Below the pieces are notes generated by a model that was given only the letters and a program-made list of their open reading frames with translations, was not told the origin of the DNA and did not search any database. The position numbers were made by a program, and so were the translations under genes. A DNA stretch of 64,000 nt from Nymphalis io. Lineage: Eukaryota; Arthropoda; Insecta; Lepidoptera; Nymphalidae. Positions 12,453 to 23,116 of the stretch are shown piece by piece. The stretch lies in contig NC_065889.1 in the NCBI RefSeq assembly GCF_905147045.1, forward strand, positions 13,955,001 through 14,019,000. The letters are read 5' to 3'. Every line of letters begins with the position of its first letter. Position 1 is the stretch's first letter.

Positions 12453-12762
12453 GGCTTTAAAAAATATTTTCAGTGAACGAATTATAACCACAAAATACAC
12501 AAACTTATGTTTCAACTCATCTTCATGTTTAAAAATACATACCGTTTACCTGGATTCGAATCCGCAGTCTTTATCATTATTAAATAATAATGATAGATTA
12601 TATTATTTTGTGGTACTGAAAATACAGAAATAATAAATTGTTCAACTTTCACGATAAATATAGTCTTTTTAGATAAAATAATTATGGTAAGCATGTTGAC
12701 AGTTTATTGAAAACGACATTTTTTCCACGTAATCTGTGCCGATAGGCAATTATTATTTATGA

Positions 12763-13019
12763 CGAGCCGGTTGGCGTGGTTGGTGGATGCTTGTCTTTCA
12801 CGCCGAAGGTTGTGAGTTCGATTCCTACCCAGGATAGATATTTGTGTGCATGAACATGTCTGTTTGGCCTGAGTCTTGGTGTAATTATCTATATAAGTTT
12901 GTATTTATAAAAGAAAAATAGTATATCAGTTGTCTGGTTTTCATAGCACAAGCTCTGTATAAGCTTAATTTGGGATCAGATGGCCGTGTGTGAAAAATGT
13001 CCCAGGATATTATATTATA
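12763..13019 (+). repeat. SINE family D, full length
   Basis: The tRNA-like head GAGCCGGTTGGCGTGGTTGG is followed by box B (GAGTTCGATTCCTACCCAGG). The body has CTGAGTCTTGGTGTAATTAT, TCAGTTGTCTGGTTT and GGGATCAGATGGCCGTGTG, and the end is CCCAGGATATTA. It lies just upstream of the first neuroligin exon in the window. Confidence 0.85.
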
Positions 13020-13095
13020 TATCAATAAGATAGTTCTACGAATACTTTAATAGTGATTCTAAAGAGCTTTTAGTTAATTTTTTTATTATTTCCAG

Positions 13096-13293
13096 GTTTC
13101 CTGAATCCTCGATCAGATGACTTCCCCCGGTCGCCAGCAAACTACGGTCTCATGGACCAGATCGCAGCACTGCATTGGATCAAAGAGAACGTAGCTGTGT
13201 TTGGTGGTGATCCGACCAATGTGACGTTGATGGGACATGGGACTGGTGCGGCTTGTGTTCACTTCTTGCTTACTTCGCTTGCTGTACCAGAAG
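13096..13293 (+). CDS. Nlg: neuroligin exon: nucleophile-elbow region of the esterase-like domain
   Basis: This exon begins after TTTCCAG and ends before GTATTT; both introns are phase 1. The 66 residues read F-L-N-P-R-S, then NYGLMDQIAALHWIKENV, FGGDPTNVTLMGHGTG and CVHFLLTSLAVPE. This is the cholinesterase-like block around the catalytic serine. The enzyme motif GxSxG is GHGTG here, so the serine is Gly, as in neuroligins, which are cell-surface adhesion proteins that bind neurexins at synapses. NVT is a possible N-glycosylation site. The preceding exons (signal peptide, first half of the domain) were not found in the window. Gliotactin and other dead esterase-like adhesion proteins are alternatives, but the downstream tail favours neuroligin. 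Confidence 0.93.
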
Positions 13294-13445
13294 GTATTTA
13301 TCATTTAACATTATTTATATTTGTGTTAATAAATAAAAATGCAAGATGATTGTACACATAATGATAATGACATGATACGGATGAAATTTGGTGAAAAATT
13401 ATCGCTATTTCGTAGATCAACAGCAGATTTTCAATTTTTTTTATA

Positions 13446-13585
13446 ATATCTAGGAAGGCTGACAAATGGAACACCTCAATGTAAGTGATCACCACCGCCT
13501 ATAGACGTTGACACTGAAACCGTGAAATAAACACACAATTAACAAAAAATACTAAGTATTGCTCTTTCGTGGTATATTTTATAAA
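13446..13585 (-). repeat. SINE family A, very diverged copy
   Basis: Weak reverse match: TAGGAAGGCTGACAAATGG, CACCTCAATGTAAGTGATCA, CCTATAGACGTTG, then ACTAAGTATTGCT. It lies in the first intron of the visible gene. Confidence 0.5.
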
Positions 13586-14246
13586 GAACAAACATATAGT
13601 GCAATAAAAACGCAAAAAGCCTAAATGAAAACGAAAATTTAATACAATAACGTTTCACAGATAGCTAAATCGTGCGAGTCCCTACAACCCATTTGAATAT
13701 AGCAGATAAAACGAAGCCCCGACCGCCATACAGTAAACAGAGATTTAGGCATTTAATTCTCTTCCCTAAATGTTCTGACGCGACTGCTTTCATGGTAACG
13801 CCGAGGGTGCTGTTACGAACTCTTCTTTTATCGTATGTGTACATAAGCTAACAGTCCTATGTATACAGTCTTCACAATATTAGCTTATTCAAGTTTGTGT
13901 TTGTAAATAATATTATATATCTCTTGAATGCTTATGATTATGGATACTATCCCTTTGTTTGGGTATTCAAGTTATGTTATCTCTGAAGATATTTGTATTG
14001 ACGCAAAACCTTATTGGTTTGTATTGTATCTTTAAATTATTTCTGATTTTAATAACATTACATAAAGTTAATATTGTTGTGAGTAAATATATATCGAAAT
14101 GTAAAGCTACGACTGGGTTGAAATGTAAATTCTACCGAGAAGAACCGGCACGAAACTCAGTAGCACTTTTAACACTTTTAATTACAGTAAATACAATTAA
14201 ATTTATGCATATTCTGCTTGAAAATTAACAAATATTAAATCAAGGC
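13586..14246. other. intron, non-coding
   Basis: AT-rich. An 89-codon frame at 13959-14228 has no motif and no paired splice sites that I could support. Confidence 0.4.
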
Positions 14247-14862
14247 TTTTTTTATAGAATAGGAAGGCGAACGAGCATATGGGCCACCTAATGCTAAGTG
14301 GTCACCGACGCACATAGACATTGGCATTGTAAGAAATGTTAACCATCAATAATATCACCAATGCGCTACCAACCTTGGGAACTAAGATGTTATGTCCCTT
14401 GTGCCTGTAATACACTGGCTCACTCACCCTTCAAACCGAAACACAACAATACCATGTATTGCCGTTTTGTGGTAAAATATCTGATGAGTGGGTGGTACCT
14501 ACCCAGACGAGCTTGCACAAAGCTCTAAAGTAAGTAAGTAACAGCCTGTAAATGTCCCACTGCTGGGCTAAGGCCTCCTCTCCCTATTTGAGGAGAAGGT
14601 TTGGAGCTTATTCCACCACGCTGCTCCAATGCGGGTTGGTGGAATACACATGTGGCAGAATTTCGATGAAATTAGATTTATGCAGGTTTCCTCACGATGT
14701 TTTCCTTCGCCGAAAAGCACGAGATGAATTATAAACAGAAATTAAGCACATGAAAATTCAGAGGTGCTTGCCCGGGCTTGAACCCACGTTCATCGGTTAA
14801 AATTCACGCGTTCTTACCACTGGGCCATCTCGACTTATACACAAAGCTCTATCAGTGGTAAT
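14247..14862 (-). repeat. SINE family A interrupted by a family B SINE
   Basis: Family A occupies 14247-14527 in reverse (poly-T, ATAGAATAGGAAGGCG, ACCTAATGCTAAGTGGTCAC, GAGTGGGTGGTACCTACCC, GAGCTTGCACAAAGCTCTA) and its last bases resume at 14852-14862 after the inserted element. The target sequence CACAAAGCTCTA is duplicated at 14516-14527 and 14840-14851. Confidence 0.9.
14528..14839 (-). repeat. SINE family B, full length, inserted into family A
   Basis: A complete copy. On the minus strand the head reads AAGTCGAGATGGCCCAGTGG (box A), box B is GGGTTCAAGCCCGGGC, and the 3' end is CAGGCTGTTACTTACTTACT. A 12-bp target-site duplication flanks it. It is very similar to the copy at 62373-62692. 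Confidence 0.95.
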
Positions 14863-15051
14863 TTTTTATCATAATTAAAACCTTATTTATCCATGATTTT
14901 AACCATGACATTTGAATTTATTTATCTGTTAAGTATTTGTAGTTTTACTATAAAAGCGGATAGCTTGCTTAGTTAAGGATAAATTGAAGTTGTGATAGAA
15001 TTATAGGTAATTATCAATGAATAATTGTTATTTTTTCGTAATTGTAATCGT

Positions 15052-15356
15052 AACAGCCAGTGATGTCCCACCGCTGGGCTAAAGCTTCCTCTCCCTTTAT
15101 GAGGTGAAGGTTTGGAGTTTATTTCACTATGCTGCTCCAATGCGGCTTGGTGAAATACAGAATTTCAGTGAAATGAAACACATTAACAGGCTGTTTCTGT
15201 TATGTAGGTTTTCTGACGATGTTTTCTTAAACATCGTCTTAAAGCGCAAGATGAATTATAATTAAGCAAATGAAAATTCAGTGGTGCTTGCCCGGGTTTG
15301 AAACCACGATCATCGGTTAAGATTCACGCGTTCTTACCACTGGACCATCTCGGTTA
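15052..15356 (-). repeat. SINE family B with an internal rearrangement
   Basis: A full-length reverse copy from GTCCCACCGCTGGGCTAAAG to CCACTGGACCATCTCGG. In the middle an extra AACAGGCTGTTTCTGTTAT is present, and the ACGATGTTTT block has become a perfect 10-bp hairpin (15215-15224 with 15229-15238, loop TCTT). Confidence 0.9.
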
Positions 15357-15595
15357 AATGTTATTTTTCAAATAAAAATATTAATTTCCATCTCAAAATG
15401 AAAGTGCGTTTAAGCGTGAAAGGGACTTAAAAGGATCAAATGTGAGCGGGATGATACTGCGTGGGTGACATTTGCCTTGGAACTATACGTCATTATTAGT
15501 AGCTATTTTAATGAGATTTATAATAATATATCATAACATATATAGTAAGCCCATATGTAGGAAGGGGCTTAGTTTTAAGGTCATGGCCTTTTCCG

Positions 15596-15695
15596 TACCC
15601 TGACAACGTGAAAGCAAAGTTTCATTGTCATTCGTTGAGTAGTTAATACGGGAAGCGTAGCAAACAAACTCACTCTCAAATTTATATATTAGTCG
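15596..15695 (+). repeat. unclassified old repeat, family F
   Basis: CCGTACCCTGACAACGTG, then AGCAAACAAACTCACTCTCA and a T-rich end. It aligns loosely with 37078-37200. Lepidopteran genomes have a common repeat of this look, but I cannot assign its class. Confidence 0.4.
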
Positions 15696-15879
15696 GGATA
15701 ATTAAAATAATTACCCACGAGAACATAATATGACGGGTAACTTTTAATTTTCAATGCGAAACAAAACAAAACACAACATTTCATTATAATAGAGCTCTGA
15801 ATGACAATTCTTTACAAAAGCAAGACAATGATTCGTGAACAATACTAATGCCATTATTAACATCGTGCTAATTTAAAAA

Positions 15880-16145
15880 GGTATGCCTCGGCGACTTAGT
15901 GACGAGTTTAAAGTGCTGCTCGATCCTGAGGTTCTGGGTTCAAAGCCAATTAAGTTAATGGTTTTTTTTTGTCGAGAAATTCTCAGAGCACCCTTACAGC
16001 AGTAGTTCAGTAGTTTTAACATACACTTTAGTTATCTCGTCATCTCCTGCGCAGATCGAACGAGAATGGCTGACTTGACTGCAATTAGGTTATGAGTTTT
16101 GTTTTCCAATTTAAGTTTGGCTGTGTCAGTGGTTCAAACTTGCAA
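15880..16145 (+). repeat. possible SINE family C, strongly diverged
   Basis: ATGCCTCGGCGACTTAGTG and GAGGTTCTGGGTTCAAAGCC resemble boxes A and B of family C. A T-rich block and AGAAATTCTCAG follow as in that family, and then the match fades. Confidence 0.45.
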
Positions 16146-16230
16146 TGCCAGTTAGTGATAAAAAATATATACAATTATTTTTTCAATGTAATTTATACAT
16201 GTAACTATTTATGTTGTAAATAATTGAACC

Positions 16231-16277
16231 TACAGTTTGTATAGTGAAGGAGTTCATCTTTCACTACACAAACTGTA
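16231..16277. repeat. 18-bp inverted repeat (hairpin) beside an RTE fragment
   Basis: The arms 16231-16248 (TACAGTTTGTATAGTGAA) and 16260-16277 pair with a single G/A difference around an 11-base loop. Confidence 0.8.
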
Positions 16278-16297
16278 CTGAAAAGCAGATATAAGCT

Positions 16298-16656
16298 TCA
16301 ATCAATCAACAGCCTTTCGTAATCCACTGCTGGACATATGCCTCTCCCAAGGTGCGCCAAAGCTCCCGATCCTCCGCCTTCCGCATCCAGTCGGTCCCCG
16401 CCACCTTCTTAAGGTCATCGGTCCACCTGGCTGGAGGGCGCCCTACGTTGCGTTTGCCAATCCGCGGTCTCCACTCTGGGACTCGTCTCCTCCAACGGCC
16501 ATCGGTCCTACGACATACGTGACCAGCCCACTGCCACTTCAGCCTGCTAATTTTGCAAGCTATGTCGGTGACTCCGGTTCTTTTCCGGATAATCTCATTT
16601 CTGATCTTATCCTTCAAAGATACTCCGAGCATAGCTCGCTCCATAGCACATAATCA
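16298..16656 (-). mobile_element. RTE-like LINE, 5'-truncated 3' end
   Basis: An open frame at 16306-16644 encodes the C-terminal end of an RTE-type reverse transcriptase: ERAMLGVSL, LKWQWAGHVCRRTDGRW, EWRPR, GRPPARWTDDLKKVAG, and AYVQQW at the end. It finishes in a TTGATTGA tail. The 9-bp target duplication ATATAAGCT is at 16289-16297 and 16657-16665. The frame has no internal stop. Only the region after the catalytic palm is present, so this copy cannot move itself. Confidence 0.85.
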
Positions 16657-16665
16657 ATATAAGCT

Positions 16666-17965
16666 AGCTTATTCCTTTTCGCTATAATGTTGTAATTTTA
16701 ATAGTCTTATTTAAGTTTTCTGGTCCTACCTTTGTATGTGGAATTTTATGTGAATATTTTTTTATTATTATTATTATTTTTTCATAACGGTTAACTTTTT
16801 CTCAGGTATTTTAAATTCAAGGTTTTTCATTCCTTTGTGTTAATTTATTGAAGCTTCAATGACACTTAAAAACAAAGGAAAGTCGACGTGACGTAGCTTT
16901 TTATCATCATGGTTTGAGAGGGAACGACTATAGAAAAAATATATAACGATTAAGTCATTGTGCTGTTACAATTCACTGTCGAATTTTATAACTTTATTCA
17001 TATATAATATATTATTTTTACAATTTCCAAATCACAATTGTGACAAATGTTTTCCATTTTATCAAATAAATAAAGGAACGTTATAGAATATTTTTTTTTC
17101 TAAAGTTATATTTCTTTATTATTTACTACTAATTATTATTAAAAAATATATATAATAATAAAAACGCGCGTCATGCGTCTACTATACTTCATATACTAAA
17201 ACCAATACATACATACCTAAAACTAAAAATGTTAAATATACATATGCTTGTGAACACTACACATATAAACATACAAATGCAAGTGCATCGTGAAAGTACT
17301 ATCCTTGATTTATTTCGATCTAGCTATCATTCGACAAGCATTGCTTGAGTATAACGTACGATAAGAAAATTAATTGCAATTATTTGTCTACATACTATAA
17401 AAAACCCAACAAACAATGAATTTTTTTATTTACAATATTACAACGATTAATATATAAAAATAAATTTAATGTATTATATGTTAACAATTTTCAAACTAAT
17501 ATAGATAATTCTAACGCTCGCAAAGCAGTCACGTATATTTAAGTCTACAGAGTATCGCCTGTTCTGGATTTCCAATATTAATAAAATGAAACTTAGAAGC
17601 GCTGCGACAACAATCAGTTTACTATAAAATAATCCCACTGCGTTCACTTCACCCACATTTCTCAAAGCTATTAATGTAAATATAGATAACACGGCGATAT
17701 TGAAATGACATCATTTGATTTTGAATTTGGAACATAAAATTAAAGTTTGTAAATCCTATTGATTTACAAATTTTCCTAAAATTTTGATTATGAAAATAAA
17801 AAGTTATTTGGTATTTAGATTACAACAGTGAATGAATCGGATTTTTTTATTGTATTATCTGATAATATCCTTTAGAATAGAAACGTGTATAAACGTACGC
17901 TGAAAATAGAATATGTTCCTTTTTTGTTTCAATTAAAAATTTAAAATGAAGTACAGTAAATATCA
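16666..17965. other. intron, AT-rich non-coding
   Basis: Contains a short (ATT)n run near 16761-16779 and TA-rich patches at 17100-17160. No element recognised. Confidence 0.4.
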
Positions 17966-18145
17966 TACTTCGGGGGCAAAGGCCTATCCCCTTGAGGAGT
18001 GACTTGGAGATTATACCACGCTCCGATACGCTGCGCCAATGCGGACACGTGTGCTAGAATTTTATTTGAAACAATGCATATTTCTCGCGATGTTTTTTCT
18101 TCACCACCGAGTACGGTTTAATAACATAAATTATTGTGCATAGAA
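17966..18145 (-). repeat. SINE family B, old partial copy
   Basis: Reverse match to the body (GGAGATTATACCACGCTC, GCGCCAATGCGGACACGTGT, TTTCTCGCGATGTTTTTTCT) with many changes. Confidence 0.65.
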
Positions 18146-18589
18146 CTTTGTGGATACGCGAATTGGAAATTGCTATCATTATTAAGATTTAATCGTTTTA
18201 GTCATTACGCTAGGCTTGGCAGTATTAAAATAATTTATGTTCAAATTTAAATATAGAACTCTAATTAAGATTGGCTTTGTTAATAAAAGATGGAACAAAA
18301 CGAAACACTAAGCTATATAAATGTTAAAATTTGGAACGAAACACAAATTATACAGTTGTTTTTAGCTTAGTCTACTATTTTAAGATCCCAGCTAAGCTCT
18401 CTAGACCTAGATTAACTTTTATGAATACTGAAGAACCCAAGTACTAAAGAAATATTGTACTAGAAAAAGCTATTTCGTTTTAACATTTCCGACCTACTTT
18501 TAAAAACGTTTTATTAAATATTTTTGCCCTTTGTAAATATTGTAGAGTTCAAAATTCGAATTATTTGATTATGTCTTGTGATACAAATA
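18146..18589. other. intron, AT-rich non-coding
   Basis: No feature recognised up to the TA target of the mariner element at 18588-18589. Confidence 0.4.
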
Positions 18590-19929
18590 CGAGGCATGCC
18601 TTTTAAGTTTTGTCGTTTGAAGAAAAAAACACAACTAGAACCTTATAGTAGTTTTTATTGTTTTTCAAAGTATTCACCACGTAGCTTAATACACTTTTCC
18701 ATTCGCTCGAATCAGTTATTATAACATTTATTTCACTCTAAAGTGGGGGTGTTCAAAATGGCTGACTTGAAAGCGTCGACTGCTTCTTCACCGGACTGGA
18801 ACCTTTGACTACGAAGACTTTTCTTAATTTTAGGAAATGTAAAGAAATCGTTAGGGCTTAGGTCAGGATTGAACACATTGACATGATTTGATTGATGATG
18901 ATTGACAGGACTGAATGGAGGATGGTCAAGAATTTCTACTTTTTCCGGCTTCAAATACTCAATCGTTTGACGAGCGCTGTGTGAGCTTGCGTTGTCGTGA
19001 TGCAGGATGATGCGTCGCTTTGAGTTAGATTTTCGAAGTTCGGCGAAGACTTGTAGTAAACAAACTGTGGTATACCACTCTGCGTTAACCGTTCTACGAT
19101 CTTCAAAAACGAGTGCAATAGTCGCAACATGGCCGGTTTTTTCAACGAACGTGGCCACCATCTTCTTTGAAGTGCTTCGAGAACGAACAACTTTAGTCGG
19201 CTTTGGCTCGTCTTGAAAAACCCAGATTGTAGATTGTTGTTTGGAATCAGGATCGTAGGCATAGATCCAAGATTCGCCACCACTGATGATGTCGTAGACG
19301 TGATTTGACTCTCCTCGGTTGAACCTTTGAAGAGTTTTCTTACACCATCTGACGCGGGCTGCCTTGTGATCGTTGGAAAGCAGATGCGGTATCCAACGGC
19401 AAACTAGCTTTCTCACACCAAGCGCTTCATGCAAGATCTTCTGAATGGTTGTCCCTGAGATGCCTAATAGAGCATCTATCTCTCGATACGACACATGACG
19501 ATCTTCCAGAATTAGTTGTCTCACAACAATGATGTTATCTTCAGTGAATGCGGATTTTTGGCGTCCTTCGCGAGATTTGTCACTAACACTAGTATGTCCA
19601 CGCTGGAATTCTAAATACCAGCGTTCGACAGTCCGCATACATGGGGCTTCATCACTGAATACAAATGTTAACTCTTCAAAACACTGAAGCCGTGTCAGGC
19701 CTCTTCTAAAGTTGTAGAAAATTATTGCACTAACATTTTCCTTAGAAAGATTCATTTTCGTACGTAACCTGACAGATTCCAATCGACGCTGTGACTAAAC
19801 AATATCATGAATCCTACTACTTTCAACTGTTTTGAGATTCAAAATTTAAACACATTCGAATATAGAACAGTTCCAAATTCAAAATTGCCGGGAAATATGG
19901 AAACGACAGAACTTAAAAGGCATGCCTTG
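18590..19929 (-). mobile_element. mariner (Tc1/mariner) transposon, full-length but dead
   Basis: The 1340-bp element is bounded by TA dinucleotides (18588-18589 and 19930-19931), the mariner target. Its terminal inverted repeats are about 28 bp and start CGAGGCATGCCTTTTAAG on the left and CAAGGCATGCCTTTTAAG (reverse complement) on the right, with two mismatches. The length and the single minus-strand transposase frame fit the family. Because the ends are nearly intact it could still be a substrate for a transposase supplied in trans. Confidence 0.93.
18712..19782 (-). pseudogene. mariner transposase, inactivated
   Basis: The 349-codon frame (19782 to 18733) has an N-terminal helix-turn-helix region, a GRQK linker near residue 75, CRWIPHLL near 128-135, and the catalytic domain. 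The first catalytic Asp is replaced by Gly (SGGESW, residue 169). The second is in HHDNASSH (263) and the third in SPNDFF (312). The last two are 48 residues apart instead of the family's 34, because 14 residues (about 293-306) are inserted in frame. The frame stops at TGA where the C-terminus normally has Trp, and another TGA lies seven codons on (18712-18714); homologous sequence continues after both. The family's normal length of about 345 residues is thus matched only by coincidence of insertion and truncation. Confidence 0.92.
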
Positions 19930-19931
19930 TA

Positions 19932-20467
19932 TAGCTGATACTGGTTATATATATATAACAATAAAACATAGTACATAATGTAAACAAACGACGAATACTA
20001 TAAGAAAAATCTACTCTATAGAATGGAATTCGGATACACAACTTGAAGAATTTTCACGTAGAAGTTGACATTTTTTATACGTATTTTTTCATAAAAAAGA
20101 TTATTATACTATCCACTTCCTTAGTTCGATGAGTTATTCATCACAAGAAGGTGCTGCCGCAGATGGACAATACATCTAATGTAATCTTCATACACAAACT
20201 CTATAGGGCTTTTCTAGTATTATATTATACGAGTTCATGTGCTCGACTTCGTCCGGTTTTATAACGATGTATTTAAAAAAATGGATTTTTATTTACCAAA
20301 AACCAATTAATAAATTTTTAAATTCAAAATTAATATGATTTAAGATTTTACATTGCAGACTTAAATCTATGTAACCAACATTTTTAACGGATTTTTTTTT
20401 AAGTGACTGGAACTCACTATCCTTCACGGGCTATTTAGATAACCTGTGTTAAGAATAGTAAATTACC
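19932..20467. other. intron, AT-rich non-coding
   Basis: No feature recognised. A CGACTTCGTCCGGTTT motif near 20250 resembles the start of an old repeat also seen near 55046. Confidence 0.4.
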
Positions 20468-20479
20468 AATTATATTATT

Positions 20480-20788
20480 AAGTCGAGATGGCCCAGTGGT
20501 AAGAACGTGTGAATCTTAACCGATGAACGTGGGTTCAAACCCGGGCAAGAACCTCTGAATTTTCATATGCTTAATTTCTGTTTATTATTCATCTCGTGCT
20601 CTTCGTTGAATGAAAACATCGTGAGGAAACCTGCATGTGACTAATTTCATCGAAATTCTGCCACATGTGTATTACACCAACCCGCATTGGAGCAGCGTGG
20701 TGGAATAAGCTCCAAATCTTCTCCTTAAAAAGGGGAGAGGAGGCCTTAGCCCAGCAGTGGGACATTTACAGGCTGTTACTTACTTACT
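20480..20788 (+). repeat. SINE family B, full length with target duplication
   Basis: Head AAGTCGAGATGGCCCAGTGG, box B GGGTTCAAACCCGGGC, tail GGCTGTTACTTACTT. An 11-bp duplication AATTATATTAT flanks it at 20468-20478 and 20789-20799. Confidence 0.95.
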
Positions 20789-21127
20789 AATTATATTATA
20801 CCATATTTTTATGTTCTGTTACTCTTTTTTATCGCCCACACTAGTTTTTTAATTTTATTATTGATTTGTATTCTATATAATAATTACATTATCGAATCGT
20901 TTATAAAACTTGTAATCAATGAATTCGTTAATTGTCTGTGGCTTAATTACGTGAAATCTCTTTAAGAAGACCCTTTTCCAATACAGTCAAGTCACGTCTT
21001 TAATCTTGGCTAAACGGATTACTAATTATGATTCCACGAATAAAGATGTCAAATCATAAATGATTCCGATCTTCGATTTACTAAATGATTTAATAATAAT
21101 AGTTTCTATTGATGATCACTTACATAA

Positions 21128-21220
21128 TCAGTAATAGATTGTGAATGTCCCACTGCTGGGCTAAGGGGGAAACCTTGAGGAGGAGGCCTCTCCCTTTTGA
21201 GGAGAAGGTTTGGAGCTTAT
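21128..21220 (-). repeat. SINE family B, 5'-truncated with target duplication
   Basis: Only the 3' ~90 bases are present, with an internal duplication of GAGG / CCTC. The 12-bp duplication TCACTTACATAA (21116-21127 and 21221-21232) shows it was truncated on insertion. Confidence 0.92.
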
Positions 21221-21426
21221 TCACTTACATAAAAATAACATTATTAGAACATATAACTTTAGGTACTATATACTGAATAACTTGCACTAAATAATACATC
21301 TAATAACAACAACAAAAACAAACATACATAATATAAACAAATATAAATTAAATATTTATAAATACTTTATTGAAATATAGTACTTTTATTTCTAAGGATA
21401 AAATCGACAATAAAAACATAAAGCTT

Positions 21427-21610
21427 TTTTTTAGCTGGATAAACCCATTTACGCGTTTTACCCACATGAGGTGGGGTATGTGAGACTCGCTGGCACTGAC
21501 GCCGTCGTAGTACGAACTAAAAAACCAGCGTTACCCTTACCGTCACGGGATTGCTTGCTCATGCTACGTGACGCCCAAATCGCGTATAAAGCTATGCGCA
21601 ACTTTGAAAC
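21427..21610 (-). repeat. R1-like LINE 3' end fragment
   Basis: On + it starts with poly-T, then AGCTGGATAAACCCATTTA, AGGTGGGGTATGTG, AAAAAACCAGCGTTACC and CACGGGATTGCTTGCTCATG. These blocks recur in the same order at 49949-50090, next to a coding end that looks like an R1-type LINE. Coding sequence itself is not convincing here. Confidence 0.6.
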
Positions 21611-21724
21611 GTCCATACTACAGAGTATAATCCGAAACAAACTGCGTTTTTATGTGCGGCTTATATGTTTATTTATATGATCAAATTAACTTATTCACCT
21701 GCTTATGCATATATATATATATTG

Positions 21725-21945
21725 TTAATAGGCAGACTTGCAATGTGCCGCCCAGTGGTCAGTGATCAACACTGACCATAAACACTGCCATTGTAAATAA
21801 AATCAAAATACTTAATACGTGCCAATCATGAGTCACTGACCTTGGGAATTAAGGTACTCCTTGCACCCTATATGTGATAAATGGGTACCAACACTGATGG
21901 CTTGCACGCTTGCTTGGATGATGCTTGCACAAAACTTTACCACCA
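21725..21945 (-). repeat. SINE family A, old copy
   Basis: Reverse match with many changes: GCCGCCCAGTGGTCAGTGAT, CACTGCCATTGTAA, CACTGACCTTGGGAATTAAG, GATGCTTGCACAAAACTTTA. Confidence 0.7.
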
Positions 21946-22837
21946 AGTTAATATACATATTGGGATTGAGTAATTAATTTATCTGGAATTAAATTAAAAA
22001 AAAAAAACATTTAAAGAGTACACGCAAGAAATTATAATAATGAGGTACGAAGAAAATTCTTAGCACTGACAAATAATATCTGAGCATCAATTCCAAAGAG
22101 TGTTTCAAGACATCATTCTATTTGCAATACGTCCATTACTTTTGTAAATATAATTACAAAGCGTAAAAATTTAAGTTCACTCATTAAAATAAGCATTCAC
22201 CTTAAACTATAATTACATTATATTGCTACGGGTACACAGATACTCCACTCTACCAAACGCACAATGGGTATTATATAGGACCTGCTTTCGAGAACAATAA
22301 ATGAGACGTTTTGTATTAAGAGAATGCTTTGCTAAGCATCTCAGTTCACATCGTTGTAATATAAGCGTTATTCTGCATAAAGTAAATTACATTTTTGTAA
22401 CGAGCTGGATATGAGTTGAGAATGTGGAATTAGGTCAAAGTTGAACAAAGAATAATATACAGATGTGTGGGAATGAAATTAAATTTAAAAAAAAAACTGA
22501 AATGTTTTTAATAACATTTAAATTTTTTGTTATATATTTTTCACGTATTACAAATCCATTACGTGATAGCTGGATATAATGAAATCTAACTAAAATCAAA
22601 TGTTTGAGAAATATCAGAATATATGCGAGCGGTTTACGTAACACTGCATATTTTAGTCAGTGATGTGATTTTGACCGCTCCATGTTTATAGTAACTACTG
22701 TCGTTCGGAAATATCTGGAAAGTCATCAATAAATAATTTAGTACCGACACAGTAAAAAAATATTATGAACTAAAATTAAATATTTAGTATAGACAGATTG
22801 AATCGTGGGTTGGCAATATTACACTGCCATGGTAGAA
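21946..22837. other. intron, AT-rich non-coding
   Basis: No feature recognised. Confidence 0.4.
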
Positions 22838-23116
22838 GAGCCGAGATGGCCCAGTGGGAAGAACGCGTGACTCTTAGTCGATGATCGTGGATTCAAACCC
22901 GGGCAAGCACCACTGAATTTTCATGTGCTTAATTTGTGATTATTATTCATCGTGCTAAACATGTTGCGTTCAATGTCTGTGTCTAATTTCACTGAAATTC
23001 TGTCACATGTGTATTCCACCAACCCGCATTGGAGCAGCGTAGTGGAATAAGATCCATACCTTCTCCTCAAAAAGGAAAAAGAGGTCCAGCAGTGGGAAAT
23101 TCACAGGCTTTTACTG
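22838..23116 (+). repeat. SINE family B, near full length
   Basis: Head GAGCCGAGATGGCCCAGTGG, box B GATTCAAACCCGGGC, CACCAACCCGCATTGGAGCA, then a shortened GTCCAGCAGTGGG end and an A-run. Confidence 0.9.

Noticed and set aside
1..13095. Upstream neuroligin exon (YRLG region) before 13096
   Set aside because: I looked for a phase-1 donor preceded by the expected Y-R-L-G type coding sequence and found none I could support; short exons could still be missed.
13113..13304. 63-codon minus frame
   Set aside because: Shadow of the neuroligin exon on the opposite strand.
18951..19283. 110-codon minus and 69-codon + frames
   Set aside because: Alternative frames within the mariner transposase.
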